NCBI GenBank assembly: GCA_038212215.1
Contig: JBBQUT010000035.1
Span: 1 to 48,911 of the forward strand
Reading direction: 5' to 3'
Source: JALZAI01 sp038212215
GTDB taxonomy: Bacteria; Actinomycetota; Actinomycetes; Mycobacteriales; Jatrophihabitantaceae
DNA length: 48,911 bases
Shown here: positions 24,000 to 32,623 of the stretch, piece by piece
How positions within the stretch are numbered: position 1 is the first letter of the stretch
How the letters are laid out: the number at the start of each line of letters is the position of its first letter
Translations under genes and position numbers: made by a program
The notes under the pieces: generated by a model
What the model was told of the DNA's origin: nothing
Seen by the model: only the letters and a program-made list of their open reading frames with translations
Databases searched by the model: none

Positions 24000-24698
24000 T
24001 TCCCCGGACTGCAGCTCGCGACCGCTACGCAGCGGCGCACCTTGGACGACTTCACCTTCGAGCAGGCCAGCACTCGTGCGGTGTTCAGTGCGAGCACCGG
24101 AACGTGGTCGATCGACGACGGCTACGGCACCGTCTTCCGCTTCGGGATCGGCGGCGACATCCCCACCGTGACCAACGCCGGCGACGGGTTCGCCGCCGTC
24201 GGCGTGTTCCGCCCGTCCAACGACACCTGGTACCAAGCCAGTCCGACGGGCAGCATCGCGGCGCGGACCCAGTGGGGTGCGAGCGGTGACATCCCGGTAC
24301 AGGCGCACTACTCCGGCATCAGTCGGCCCACGGTGCTTGCCACTTTCCGACCGTCCAACGGCATCTGGTACCTGCGCGGCGTGGGCAACGTCGCGTACGG
24401 GCGAAGGGGCGACATCCCGGTACCCGGGCACTACGCCGGCACCGCGGCAGGCGACTACACCGACCATCCAGCGATTTTCCGCCCGTCGAACGACAGCTGG
24501 TACGTGCCGGGCGCGCGTGTCGTGAGGTATGGGATCCACGGTGATATCCCCGTCCCGGGGGACTACAACGGCGACGGCAGGACCGACGTCGCGGTGTACC
24601 GCCCGTCCACCCACACCTGGTACGTGCGCGGCCAACCCTCGAGGTCATTCGGAACGTCCACATCCGCGCCGATCGGCAAAGCACCGAGCCACAACTAG
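24000..24698 (+). pseudogene. FG-GAP/VCBS-like repeat segment, 3' part of the SpoIID gene
   Basis: After the TAA of the SpoIID gene the same frame stays open to 24698 and encodes about 230 residues of four or more imperfect repeats built around FRPSNDTWY, GDIPVPGHY and NGDGRTDVAVYRPST. These look like FG-GAP/VCBS-type beta-propeller blades. The first 14 codons after the stop already show biased third positions. No ribosome site precedes the possible TTG at 24042, so independent translation is doubtful. It is either the dead 3' half of an interrupted gene or is reached by stop-codon readthrough. Confidence 0.6.
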
Positions 24699-24856
24699 CC
24701 GCCGGACCAGGCCCAAGCTCGGCACGTCGGCCAGCTCGGCCGCCGTCTCGTCGTCGCGGCCGCGGCTGCCGGGAAGGCCTAGCCCCTGTGCCGGCCGTCA
24801 GCGCAGGGAGGACTATTCGGGTTGCCTTTCTGGGCGTCGACGGCTAGGACAACGCT

Positions 24857-26101
24857 ATGCATGCGATCCGGTCCGAGGTGCTCTTCGACGGTGCGCGGTT
24901 CCGGTCCGGCGGGGGAACGCTGGTGCTCGACGGCAGGCGCATCGTCGGCGTCGAGGATCGCGCGGTCGCATTGCCGGACGACCTACCGGTCCTCGACGTC
25001 GCTGGTGGCAGCGTGCTGCCCGGACTCGTCGACACGCACAGTCATCTCGTGTGTGACAGTCGGCCCGGCGCTTTGGACCGGTATCCCGCCTACGACGTCC
25101 AGGGCCTCGCTCGCACCGTCTCCGAGGCATTGACAGACCAGCTGGCTGCAGGCGTCACCACCGTGCGCGATCTCGGCGACCGCGATTGGGTGGTGCTCGA
25201 GCGGCGCGACCTGCAGCGCTCGCGCGGCTCGGCCGCAGGTGAGCCGACGATCCTGGCGTCCGGTCCGCCGCTCACCTCGCCGGCGGGTCACTGTGCAGCG
25301 ATGGGCGGTGTTGTGGGGAACCGGCAGGAGGTGTTGGCGGCTGTGCACGAACGTGCGGAACGAGGTGTGGATGTCGTCAAGGTGATGGCGAGCGGGGGCA
25401 TGACTACGCCTGGTACCGATGTCTTACGGACGCAGTTCACCGACGACGACATCCGTGCCCTGATCGAGGCGGCGCACGAAGCGGGACTGGCCGTCACCGC
25501 TCACGCGCACGGGTTGCCCGCGGTCGAGCAGGTCATCGCGGCGGGCGTGGATGCCATCGAGCATTGCAGTTGCCTCACCGAGTCCGGCGTCCGCCTGGAC
25601 GAGGGGTTGCTGGAGACGCTGGCCCGGCAAGCGCTACCGATCGGCGCCGCGCTCGGCGTCCCTGGTCTGGCCCAGATGGCGGCGGCCCCGCCGGAGGTGC
25701 GGGCGATGATGCAGCGCGCTGGGTTGGACCCCGAGGGGGTGCGCGAGTACCGCCTGCGTGCGGTTGCCCGGATGCATGCAGCCGGGGTGCGCTTCGTCGC
25801 CGGACGGGACTCGGGCATCAGTGACGTCCTCGGTCATGGAACCCTCTGGCAGAGCGCTGCCTTCCTCGCCGAGGCCGGTGCGAGCACCGAACAAGCCTTG
25901 GCCGCCGCGACGTCCGACGCCGCGGCGGCCTGCGGTGTCGGTGATCGCAAGGGCCGACTGCGCGTCGGCTCGGACGCCGACGTGCTTGTCGTCGACGGCG
26001 ACCTGCGCAGCGACATCGGATGTCTGGGCGCGGTGCGCACGGTCATCCTCGGCGGCGACGTGCTGCCGTCGGACGATTCTTCCGACCCGATGCGATCCTA
26101 G
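24857..26101 (+). CDS. Amidohydrolase family protein
   Basis: A 414-aa metal-dependent amidohydrolase of the imidazolonepropionase/prolidase-like group. The N-terminal metal motif VDTHSHL places His61 and His63, VKVMASGGMTTPG holds the probable carboxylated Lys, AHAHG and EHCSCLTE provide later metal His residues, and VAGRDSGI the catalytic Asp. It ends in the usual small beta domain (LRVGSDADVLVVDGD). The reaction is hydrolysis of a cyclic amide, peptide or related bond; substrate unknown. AGGA lies nine bases before the ATG. It is separated by 158 bp from the SpoIID remnant and converges on the small gene at 26156-26461. Confidence 0.88.
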   Translation: MHAIRSEVLFDGARFRSGGGTLVLDGRRIVGVEDRAVALPDDLPVLDVAGGSVLPGLVDTHSHLVCDSRPGALDRYPAYDVQGLARTVSEALTDQLAAGVTTVRDLGDRDWVVLERRDLQRSRGSAAGEPTILASGPPLTSPAGHCAAMGGVVGNRQEVLAAVHERAERGVDVVKVMASGGMTTPGTDVLRTQFTDDDIRALIEAAHEAGLAVTAHAHGLPAVEQVIAAGVDAIEHCSCLTESGVRLDEGLLETLARQALPIGAALGVPGLAQMAAAPPEVRAMMQRAGLDPEGVREYRLRAVARMHAAGVRFVAGRDSGISDVLGHGTLWQSAAFLAEAGASTEQALAAATSDAAAACGVGDRKGRLRVGSDADVLVVDGDLRSDIGCLGAVRTVILGGDVLPSDDSSDPMRS

Positions 26102-26155
26102 TTGGACGCCCGCCTCGTCGTCATGGTCATCGGCGCCCGACCTGACGCGGCGGAG

Positions 26156-26461
26156 TTATGACCAGCTCGAATCGAGCAGCGAGCCGTCGGCGTGCAACAC
26201 GTCGAGGCGGTGCACGGTGGGTTCGCCGGCAGGTCGGTTGCCGCCGAAGACAGCGTCGACCGCTGGGTGAATCCGCTCATTGAACGCCCGCTCGCAGGCC
26301 TGCTCCGATTCCCAGGCATCGATGTAGCGCAACGTCCCGTCGGACTGTCGTAGGCACAGGTGCAGCAGCTGGCCGACGATCGGCTCGGGCCCTATCTCGG
26401 CGATGATCTTCCGATATAGGTCTTCCCCGATCGGAACGTCTTGGGTGTAGGCGTAGACCAC
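26156..26461 (-). CDS. Conserved small protein divergent from TetR
   Basis: A 101-aa protein starting at GTG 26461, set by AGGAGG seven bases upstream. The pattern VVYAYTQDVPIGEDLYRKI, LLHLCLRQSDGTLRYIDAW and ERAFNERIHPAVDAVFGG is that of a conserved actinobacterial family with the size and strand/helix order of a dimeric alpha/beta barrel (ABM/EthD-like); no characterised member is known to me. It faces the TetR gene across a 63-bp gap with a palindrome at 26483-26497, so it is a likely TetR target. Confidence 0.75.
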   Translation of the reverse strand: MVYAYTQDVPIGEDLYRKIIAEIGPEPIVGQLLHLCLRQSDGTLRYIDAWESEQACERAFNERIHPAVDAVFGGNRPAGEPTVHRLDVLHADGSLLDSSWS

Positions 26462-26482
26462 GACACGGCCTCCTGTTATATT

Positions 26483-26497
26483 AGTCCGAACTGGACT
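26483..26497. promoter_or_regulatory. Probable TetR operator
   Basis: AGTCC GAACT GGACT is a 15-bp inverted repeat with perfect 5-bp arms. It lies between the divergent starts of the small conserved gene (26461) and the TetR gene (26525). An AT-rich stretch TATATTA at 26477-26483 overlaps its left edge and could be a -10 element. Spacing and symmetry suit a TetR dimer controlling both genes; binding is inferred. Confidence 0.6.
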
Positions 26498-26524
26498 CGA
26501 ATGAATATGAGGACGGTACGTCGA

Positions 26525-27199
26525 ATGAGCGAGGGCGTCAAGCGGCAGTCCGACGGCAAGCGCGAATACCACTCGCCCCGCCGGGCCGAGCAGGCCGCCG
26601 CAACCCGGCGCGCGGTCCTGGACGCGGCCCGGGAACTGTTCGTCGCCAACGGCTACTCCGCCACCACCGTGGCCGAGATCGCCGCGCGGGCCCGAGTTTC
26701 CCTGGATACCGTCTACGCCACGGTCGGGCGCAAACCCGCGCTGCTGCGCGAACTCGTCGAGACATCGATCTCTGGGGCCGGTCGAGCCGTCCCAGCCGAA
26801 CAGCGCGACTACGTCGCCCGCATCGGCGCAACCCCGGCGGCCCGAGACAAGATCAGCATCTACGCAGTCGCGATCACCGAGATCCAGCAGCGGATGGCGC
26901 CGGTCTTCTTGGCCCTGCGCGACGCCGCGACCGCTGACCGCGACTGCGCGGAGCTGTGGGCCCAGATCGGGAAGCGCCGGGCACAGAACATGCTGCTGTT
27001 CGCCGCGGACCTCCGCAGCACCGGCGAACTACGCAGCGATCTCACCGACCAGCAGGTCGCCGACATCATCTGGAGCATGAACGCCGCCGAGTACTGGGTC
27101 CTGCTCGTGCACGAACGCTTCTGGACTCCCGACCAGTTCGCCGCCTGGCTCACCGACGCGTGGACCCGCCTGCTGCTGAGCGAACTGGCCCCGGCATAA
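26525..27199 (+). CDS. TetR family transcriptional regulator
   Basis: A 224-aa regulator. The TetR helix-turn-helix is near residues 19-65: RRAVLDAARELFVANGYSAT, VAEIAARARVSLDTVYATVG, KPALLREL. A helical ligand domain follows, with aromatic residues in MNAAEYWVLLVHERFWTPDQF. Two other in-frame ATGs (26501, 26507) lie upstream, but only 26525 has a purine-rich site (GAGGAC) behind it. It diverges from the small gene at 26156-26461 and probably represses it and itself through the palindrome at 26483-26497. Its inducer is unknown. Confidence 0.88.
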   Translation: MSEGVKRQSDGKREYHSPRRAEQAAATRRAVLDAARELFVANGYSATTVAEIAARARVSLDTVYATVGRKPALLRELVETSISGAGRAVPAEQRDYVARIGATPAARDKISIYAVAITEIQQRMAPVFLALRDAATADRDCAELWAQIGKRRAQNMLLFAADLRSTGELRSDLTDQQVADIIWSMNAAEYWVLLVHERFWTPDQFAAWLTDAWTRLLLSELAPA

Positions 27200-27262
27200 C
27201 CGGCTGCGTCAGCTGGCGCGGGCCGCCCCGCGTCGTCCGGTCCTCGGCGCGGAGCAGGCCGG

Positions 27263-28175
27263 CTAGGCGGGAACGGGGCGAAGGTGTTCGACGAACCAGT
27301 CCCGCGCCGCGGTCTGTGAGATCGCCGCTCCTTTCACGTACGCGTCGAAGTGACCCCCGGGAAGGATCGTCAGTTTCTTGGGCTCCCTGGCCCGCTCGTA
27401 GGCACCTATCGCGAGATCTGCCGGCGTGAGGTGGTCACCTGCGGCGGGCAGCATCAGCAATGGAGTGGGGCTGATGTAGGGCAGGTAGGAGACCGGTTCG
27501 TACTCCGCGAACATCTCCACGCTGCGCAGCGTGACCTCGTTACGCCAGGACGGCGCCCGCTCGGCCGCCGTGCTGGTGAACCATTGCCACGAGTCCGCGG
27601 TGGGTAGCGCAGACGGCGCGAGCGGGTCCTCGGCGACGACCGGCACCATCCCTGGTGCCTTGCCTTGGAAGCGGGCGACGCGGTCCTCGTCGAAGAGTTC
27701 GCGGAACCCGGCGAGGAAGTCCGACCGTACGAGCGCCCGAAGGTTGTCGTGCCCGCTGATCATCGGGACCTGGCTGACGACAGCCTTCACCCTTCGGTCG
27801 ATCGCGGCGACAACAAGGACGTGCCCGCCCGAGTAGCTGCTACCCCAGATCGATCCCGATCCGTGCCGCGTCGACTCCGGGCAGCGTGGTGGCGAACGTG
27901 ATCGCATGCCGGTAGTCGCGCACCTGCGCCCAGGGATCGATCTCCTGGCGGGGGATGCCGTCACTTGCGCCGAAGTTGCGGTTGTCGAAGACGAGTGCGT
28001 TCAGGCCCGCCGCGGCGAACACCGCCGCATACTCGTCGAGGTACATCTCCTTGACGGCAGAGAATCCGTGTGCCATGACGACGGTCGGCGCCGCCGACGT
28101 GCTGGCTTCGGCGGCATAGAACCAGCCGCGCAGAGTGACGCCTTCGGCGTCGAATTCGATGTCGCGACGAGCCAT
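27263..28175 (-). pseudogene. Alpha/beta hydrolase broken by a 4-bp duplication
   Basis: The first part (start ATG 28175, GGAAGGGG upstream) reads IEFDAEGVTLRGWFY, VVMAHGFSAVKEMYLDEYA and NRNFGASDG, then DAARIGI and stops early at TAG. The same protein continues one frame over with WGSSYSGGHVLVVAAIDRR, where GSSYSG is the GxSYxG nucleophile elbow, and runs to PAAGDHLTP and GGHFDAY at the end. The break is exactly a tandem GATC GATC at 27848-27855. Removing one GATC restores a 302-aa X-Pro/CocE-like hydrolase. The gene is 39 bp after the alcohol dehydrogenase gene, probably in the same operon. As written only a 111-aa fragment lacking the catalytic Ser would be made. Confidence 0.85.
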
Positions 28176-28214
28176 GACATCCCCTTCCTCGGGAACTGGT
28201 CGATTCGGGCTGGG

Positions 28215-29258
28215 TCAGGCGTTGATGATGACCTTGAGGGCGAGATGGTCCGCGGCATGTGCGAACACCTCGTAGGCGTCGACGATGTCGTCGAGCGCGA
28301 AGGTGTGCGTGCCCATCTTCTCGGCGGGGATGCGTCCACTCGCGACCATCGTCAGTAACGTCGGGATCGACACGGTGTCGACGAGTCCCATCGTCATCGT
28401 GAGATTGCGGATCCACATCTCTTCCATCGGCAGTTCGACCGGGACGCCGTGGACGCCGATGTTGGCGATCGTGCCGCCGGGCCGGACGAGCGCCGCCGCG
28501 GTCCGCAGGGTCTCGGGGTAGCCGACGGCCTCGATCGCGACCTCGACGCCGAGGCCGTCGGTCAGGGCGAGGATCTCGGCAACGGCGTTGGGTCCAGCTT
28601 CGACGGTGTCCGTCGCGCCGAATTCGACGGCCCTTTCCAGCCGGAACTTGTTCGAGTCGATGGCGATCGTGCGAGCGGCACCCCACAGACTGGTCGTGAG
28701 CACCGCGGACAGGCCGACGGCGCCTGCGCCAACGACAGCCACGGTGTCGCCGGGCCGAACCCGCCCCGCAAGGACCCCGACTTCGTACCCGGTGGGGAGG
28801 GAGTCTGCGAGGAAGATCGCTTGCTCGTTGGTAACGGCGTCGGGCAGGGCGTACAGCGAGGTGTCCGCGTACGGGACGCGGACGAGTTCGGCTTGGGTGC
28901 CATCGATGAGGTGTCCGAAGATCCAGCCGATGCCGCCGAGGGTCTGGCAGTGCGAGGGCATGCCCTTCTGGCAGTACGAGCACCGGCCGCATTTGGTAAT
29001 GGCCGGCACGAGCACCCGGTCGCCGACTGCGAATCCGCGTACCGCATCGCCGACCTCGCTGATGGTGCCGACTGCCTCGTGACCCAGGATGCGTCCGTCG
29101 GTCACCGCGGCGACGTCGCCGTGCAGGATGTGCAGATCGGTGCCACAGATGGTCGTCGTGTCGACCTTGACGACGACGTCGGTCGGATCCTCCAGCCGCG
29201 CGTCCGCAACGTCTTCCCATGCCTTCTGACCCGGGCCGTGATACACGAGTGCCTTCAT
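28215..29258 (-). CDS. Zinc-dependent alcohol dehydrogenase
   Basis: A 347-aa medium-chain zinc alcohol dehydrogenase. ICGTDLHILHGD holds the catalytic Cys, GHEAVGTI the His-Glu, and CGRCSYCQKGMPSHC the four structural-zinc cysteines. The NAD(P) motif is VVGAGAVGLSAV near residue 170, with a following acidic residue (AIDSNKFR) that suggests NAD. It resembles the AdhT/threonine-dehydrogenase-like enzymes whose substrate is a small alcohol or polyol. ATG 29258 has GGAGG five bases upstream; the frame continues upstream without a better start. It leads the hydrolase pseudogene by 39 bp, suggesting a two-gene unit. Confidence 0.92.
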   Translation of the reverse strand: MKALVYHGPGQKAWEDVADARLEDPTDVVVKVDTTTICGTDLHILHGDVAAVTDGRILGHEAVGTISEVGDAVRGFAVGDRVLVPAITKCGRCSYCQKGMPSHCQTLGGIGWIFGHLIDGTQAELVRVPYADTSLYALPDAVTNEQAIFLADSLPTGYEVGVLAGRVRPGDTVAVVGAGAVGLSAVLTTSLWGAARTIAIDSNKFRLERAVEFGATDTVEAGPNAVAEILALTDGLGVEVAIEAVGYPETLRTAAALVRPGGTIANIGVHGVPVELPMEEMWIRNLTMTMGLVDTVSIPTLLTMVASGRIPAEKMGTHTFALDDIVDAYEVFAHAADHLALKVIINA

Positions 29259-29387
29259 CGGATCCTCCGTCCGTCGCGCGCAGGATCGCCGGGATGGCAC
29301 GGTGCGCGCACTTCCCTGCGAAGCTAGCGCGGGTAGCGCGACGGACGGTGTCTCAGCGTGGCACACCCGCTGCGAGATCAGCTGAGC

Positions 29388-29618
29388 TCAGACGGGCAAG
29401 CCGGGGAGCGGCAACTGGCCGTGCTTGCGCTTGCGGCGAAGCAGTACCTGCCGGGTGCCGTCCATGTAGCGCTGGACCCGGTCGAGTTCCCAACCGCCGA
29501 ATTCGGCGTGCAGAGACAGCTGCGCCGCTGCCAACATCCGACCTACCTCGGCCGGAATTCGCAGCGGCGCGTACTCCCAATCGGGCTCGGCCCCCTCCGG
29601 AGGCGCAGCTCTGTCCAT
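29388..29618 (-). CDS. DUF5703 family protein
   Basis: A 76-aa protein with the conserved DUF5703 core: WEYAPLRIPAEVGRMLAAAQ, HAEFGGWELDRVQRYMDGTR and VLLRRKR near the end. The family is small, soluble and restricted mainly to actinobacteria; function unknown. ATG 29618 is selected because the homologous region starts nearby; the frame is open to 29687 with another ATG, and the ribosome site is weak at both. It lies 69 bp after the helicase gene in the same direction, so it may be the distal gene of that unit. Confidence 0.7.
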   Translation of the reverse strand: MDRAAPPEGAEPDWEYAPLRIPAEVGRMLAAAQLSLHAEFGGWELDRVQRYMDGTRQVLLRRKRKHGQLPLPGLPV

Positions 29619-29687
29619 CCGGCCATTGAACGCCCATCGCGGCGACGACACCAGAGCCGCCATCGCAATCGGGACCCGCCGTCGCAA

Positions 29688-31571
29688 TCAGGCGCCGTGG
29701 CCATCAGCGTTCGAAAGCAACTCGTTCATCAGACGTGTCCGGCGGGGAAGCGTGCCGATCTGCCGGACGGCGCGCGCCAGCATCGGCCCGACCGCGTGCA
29801 CGATCGACAGGTGGAGCTGGGCGCGGGTGAGAGCGGTGTAGACCAGCGGGCGCGACAGCATCCCGCCGGCCTCGGGAGGCAGCACGATCACGACGGCCGG
29901 GAACTCCGATCCCTGCGCGCGGTGCACCGTGATCGCCCAACCGTGCGCGAGATCGTTGAGGGCCTTGCCCTTGATCGCCGCCGGGCCGGATGCGAACTCA
30001 ACGACTACGGTCGCGTCGGCCTGCACCTCGGTGACGATGCCGACCTCGCCGTTGGCATACCCGAAGGGCTCGGCCTCCATGTGATTCGCGGTCGCGACAA
30101 CGCGATCACCGGGGTCGTAGCGTCGCTTGGCCGAGCCCGGATTCAGCGCCGCCTTCAGCGCCTTGTTCAGCTCGATCGTTCCGGCACCGCCGCGGTGCAC
30201 CGGCGTCACCACTTGCACCTGATCGGAGGTGATGCCCAGCGCGCGGGGGATGGAGTCGGTGACCAACTGCACGACGCGGTGTGCCGCCTCCGCCGAGCCG
30301 CGGGCCGCGACAATCACCACTTCCCGGGTCGGATCGTCGACACCGGGCAGGTTCCCGGATCGGACCGACGTCGCGAGCCGGGCGATGGTGCCACCCTCGG
30401 CCTGGCGGTACAACCGAGTCAACGACGTGACATGCACGCAGCCCGAGTCGATCAGGTCGCCCAGCACCCGCCCCGGTCCGATCGAGGGCAGCTGGGCGGC
30501 GTCGCCTACGAACACCAGGTGGGTGCCATCCTTGCAGGCCGAAAGCAGCGCGTCCGCGAGCTCGACGTCGAGCATCGACGCCTCGTCGACGACCACGACG
30601 TCCTCGTCCAGTGGCCAGTCGGCGCCGCGCTGGAAGCCACCGTCGAAGTGCACACCCTCCGCGGACGAACGCGGTTGCGCGCCCAGCAACCGGTGCAGCG
30701 TGAACGCCGGCGAGTCGCACAACTCCTCCAGACGCTTCGCGGCGCGTCCGGTCGGCGCGGCGAGCGCGACCGACTTGCCCGCCCCCTCCGCGAGCGCCAC
30801 CAATGTCGCCACGGTACGACTCTTCCCGGTGCCTGGACCGCCGGTCAGCACGGTGACCCCGCGCTCGAGCGCGGCGTCGACGGCTGAGGTCTGCGTGTCG
30901 TCCAGTGCGTCCGTCCCGCTGCCGCGCGCTGAGATCGACGACGCCGTGGCCAGCAGCCGCGCGACACCCACGGCGACGCCGTCCTCTGCCTGCGCGTAGC
31001 GCGCCAGAGCGAGCTGGGCAGCGTCCTCGATCACGTCACCGCTCGCCACCGCCGCATCGATCGCGCTCGTGGCATCGCCGGTGACGAATTCGCGCAGCCC
31101 GTCGAGGACGAGCTCGCGCGGGCTGACGGTATGGCCGTCGCGCGCCTGCCGGGCGAGCACCCAGCCCACCAGCGCCCGTCCGCGCCGCGGATCGTCACGG
31201 CGCACCCCCGGCAGCGCCGCCCGCGCGACGCGATCGGCGTCCGCGACAGTAACGCCCGGCATCGCCAGTAGCCGCCACGGATCGTCACGCAACAGGCGCG
31301 GCGCGGGCGAGCCGAGCGAATCGACCACCCGTCCGGCCACCCTGGCGTCGACACCGGCCGGGACGAGCAGGGCAGCGACCTCGTAGGCAGGGGTCGCGGC
31401 GATGAATGCCGAAAGCAGGCGTCCGGCGCGGGTCGGCCCGACCTTCGGCAGCGCCGCCAGGTTGGTGGCCGACACGTCAACCGGCCCGTTGATCCCGGCG
31501 AAGGACAGCTCGCCGGCCAGCGTCCGGCCGAGCCCTGGCCACAGCCCGGCCGCGCAGAACGCCTCGAACAC
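29688..31571 (-). CDS. RecD2-like ATP-dependent helicase
   Basis: A 627-aa SF1B helicase. The first 200 residues carry helix-hairpin-helix repeats (NLAALPKVGPTRAGRLL and LLAMPGVTVADADRVARAAL). Motif I is GGPGTGKSRTVATL near residue 243, motif II VVVDEASMLD, motif III VFVGDAAQLPSIGPGRVLGD, motif IV near LTRLYRQ, and motif VI YTALTRAQLHLSIV close to the C-terminus, with the UvrD-like VHRAQGSEFP before it. This layout fits RecD2-type helicases rather than the RecBCD subunit; no recB or recC is adjacent. It probably acts in DNA repair. GTG 31571 is 11 bp after the aldo/keto reductase stop, so the two genes are coupled. Confidence 0.88.
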   Translation of the reverse strand: MFEAFCAAGLWPGLGRTLAGELSFAGINGPVDVSATNLAALPKVGPTRAGRLLSAFIAATPAYEVAALLVPAGVDARVAGRVVDSLGSPAPRLLRDDPWRLLAMPGVTVADADRVARAALPGVRRDDPRRGRALVGWVLARQARDGHTVSPRELVLDGLREFVTGDATSAIDAAVASGDVIEDAAQLALARYAQAEDGVAVGVARLLATASSISARGSGTDALDDTQTSAVDAALERGVTVLTGGPGTGKSRTVATLVALAEGAGKSVALAAPTGRAAKRLEELCDSPAFTLHRLLGAQPRSSAEGVHFDGGFQRGADWPLDEDVVVVDEASMLDVELADALLSACKDGTHLVFVGDAAQLPSIGPGRVLGDLIDSGCVHVTSLTRLYRQAEGGTIARLATSVRSGNLPGVDDPTREVVIVAARGSAEAAHRVVQLVTDSIPRALGITSDQVQVVTPVHRGGAGTIELNKALKAALNPGSAKRRYDPGDRVVATANHMEAEPFGYANGEVGIVTEVQADATVVVEFASGPAAIKGKALNDLAHGWAITVHRAQGSEFPAVVIVLPPEAGGMLSRPLVYTALTRAQLHLSIVHAVGPMLARAVRQIGTLPRRTRLMNELLSNADGHGA

Positions 31572-31582
31572 CGGGTCCTGCG

Positions 31583-32551
31583 TCAGATCCCCGCCTCCGG
31601 ATAGCTGAGCACCGGCGCCGACACATCGTCGAGCGCCTCGCGAATCTCATGTGGCAGGTCGAGCGTCTCGCACGCCAGCGCCGCAGTGAGCTGGCCGAGG
31701 GTGCGCGCCCCGAGCACTGGCGCGACGACTCCCGGCCGGTCACGCAGCCAGGCGAGCGCCACCGCCACCGGCGAAGTCGCCAGCCCCTCGGCAGCGGTGG
31801 CGACCGCTTCCACGATCCCGGACGCGCGTGGCGGCTGGTCCAACGGCAGGCTCCGCCCGGTGCCCGCCCCACGCGAGTCGGCCGGCGTGCCGCCGCGGTA
31901 TTTGCCGGTCAGCACGCCGCCGCCCAGCGGCGACCACGGGAAGATGCCCACGCCCAGTTCGGCGCACGCCGGGACGACTTCGCGCTCGACGCCGCGGTCG
32001 ATCAGCGACCAGCGCACCTGGTTGGCTACGACGGGCACCCGTCCGGGCACTGCCCGCTGCCACGTCGCGGCCTGGGCAATGCGCCAGCCGCAGTAGTTCG
32101 ACACGCCCGCGTAACGAGCCTTGCCTGCGGCGACGGCGGCGTCCAACGTGGCTAGCGTCTCATCGAACGGGACGCTCTCGTCGACGGTGTGCACGTACCA
32201 GAGGTCGACATAGTCGGTCCCGAGCTTGCGCAGCGACTCGTCCAACTGGCGCAGCAGTGTGCCGCGCGACGCGTCAACGTAACGTCCGTCGCGGGTGCGC
32301 GTGATGCCGGCCTTCGTGGCGATCACGAGATCTGCGCGTGGCACGACGTCGGCGAGCAACTGCCCGAGCAGTGCTTCGGTGTCGCCGTAACCGTAGGCCG
32401 CGGCGGTGTCCACGAGCGTCCCGCCGGCGTCGTGGAACGTGACCAACTGCGCGGCCGCCTCGTCGGCATCGGTCTCGACTCCCCAGGTCATGGTGCCGAG
32501 AGCGAGGTCGCTCACCTTCAAACCGCTTCGCCCGACGTTTCGCTGCTGCAC
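31583..32551 (-). CDS. Aldo/keto reductase
   Basis: A 322-aa NADPH-dependent aldo/keto reductase. The catalytic tetrad is visible as Asp and Tyr in LVDTAAAYGYGDTE, Lys in VIATKAGITR and His in DLWYVHTVDESVP. The barrel continues with AGVSNYCGW, and PWSPLGGGVLTGKYRG is the family cofactor region. Its substrate is a carbonyl compound that cannot be named. The start is GTG 32551 with no strong ribosome site. It diverges from the LLM oxidoreductase gene with 72 bp between and leads the helicase gene by 11 bp. This gene commonly sits next to the LLM oxidoreductase in actinomycete genomes. Confidence 0.9.
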   Translation of the reverse strand: MQQRNVGRSGLKVSDLALGTMTWGVETDADEAAAQLVTFHDAGGTLVDTAAAYGYGDTEALLGQLLADVVPRADLVIATKAGITRTRDGRYVDASRGTLLRQLDESLRKLGTDYVDLWYVHTVDESVPFDETLATLDAAVAAGKARYAGVSNYCGWRIAQAATWQRAVPGRVPVVANQVRWSLIDRGVEREVVPACAELGVGIFPWSPLGGGVLTGKYRGGTPADSRGAGTGRSLPLDQPPRASGIVEAVATAAEGLATSPVAVALAWLRDRPGVVAPVLGARTLGQLTAALACETLDLPHEIREALDDVSAPVLSYPEAGI

Positions 32552-32623
32552 GCTAGGACGCTACCCGGGTCGGCGACGGTGCGGCGCAGGCTGTGCACGG
32601 CGGTCGGCCGCTATGGTTGCCCG

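Noticed and set aside
27961..29220. 419-aa minus-strand frame over the alcohol dehydrogenase
   Set aside because: Wrong-frame reading of the same strand, rich in Arg and His; the zinc dehydrogenase frame has all motifs.
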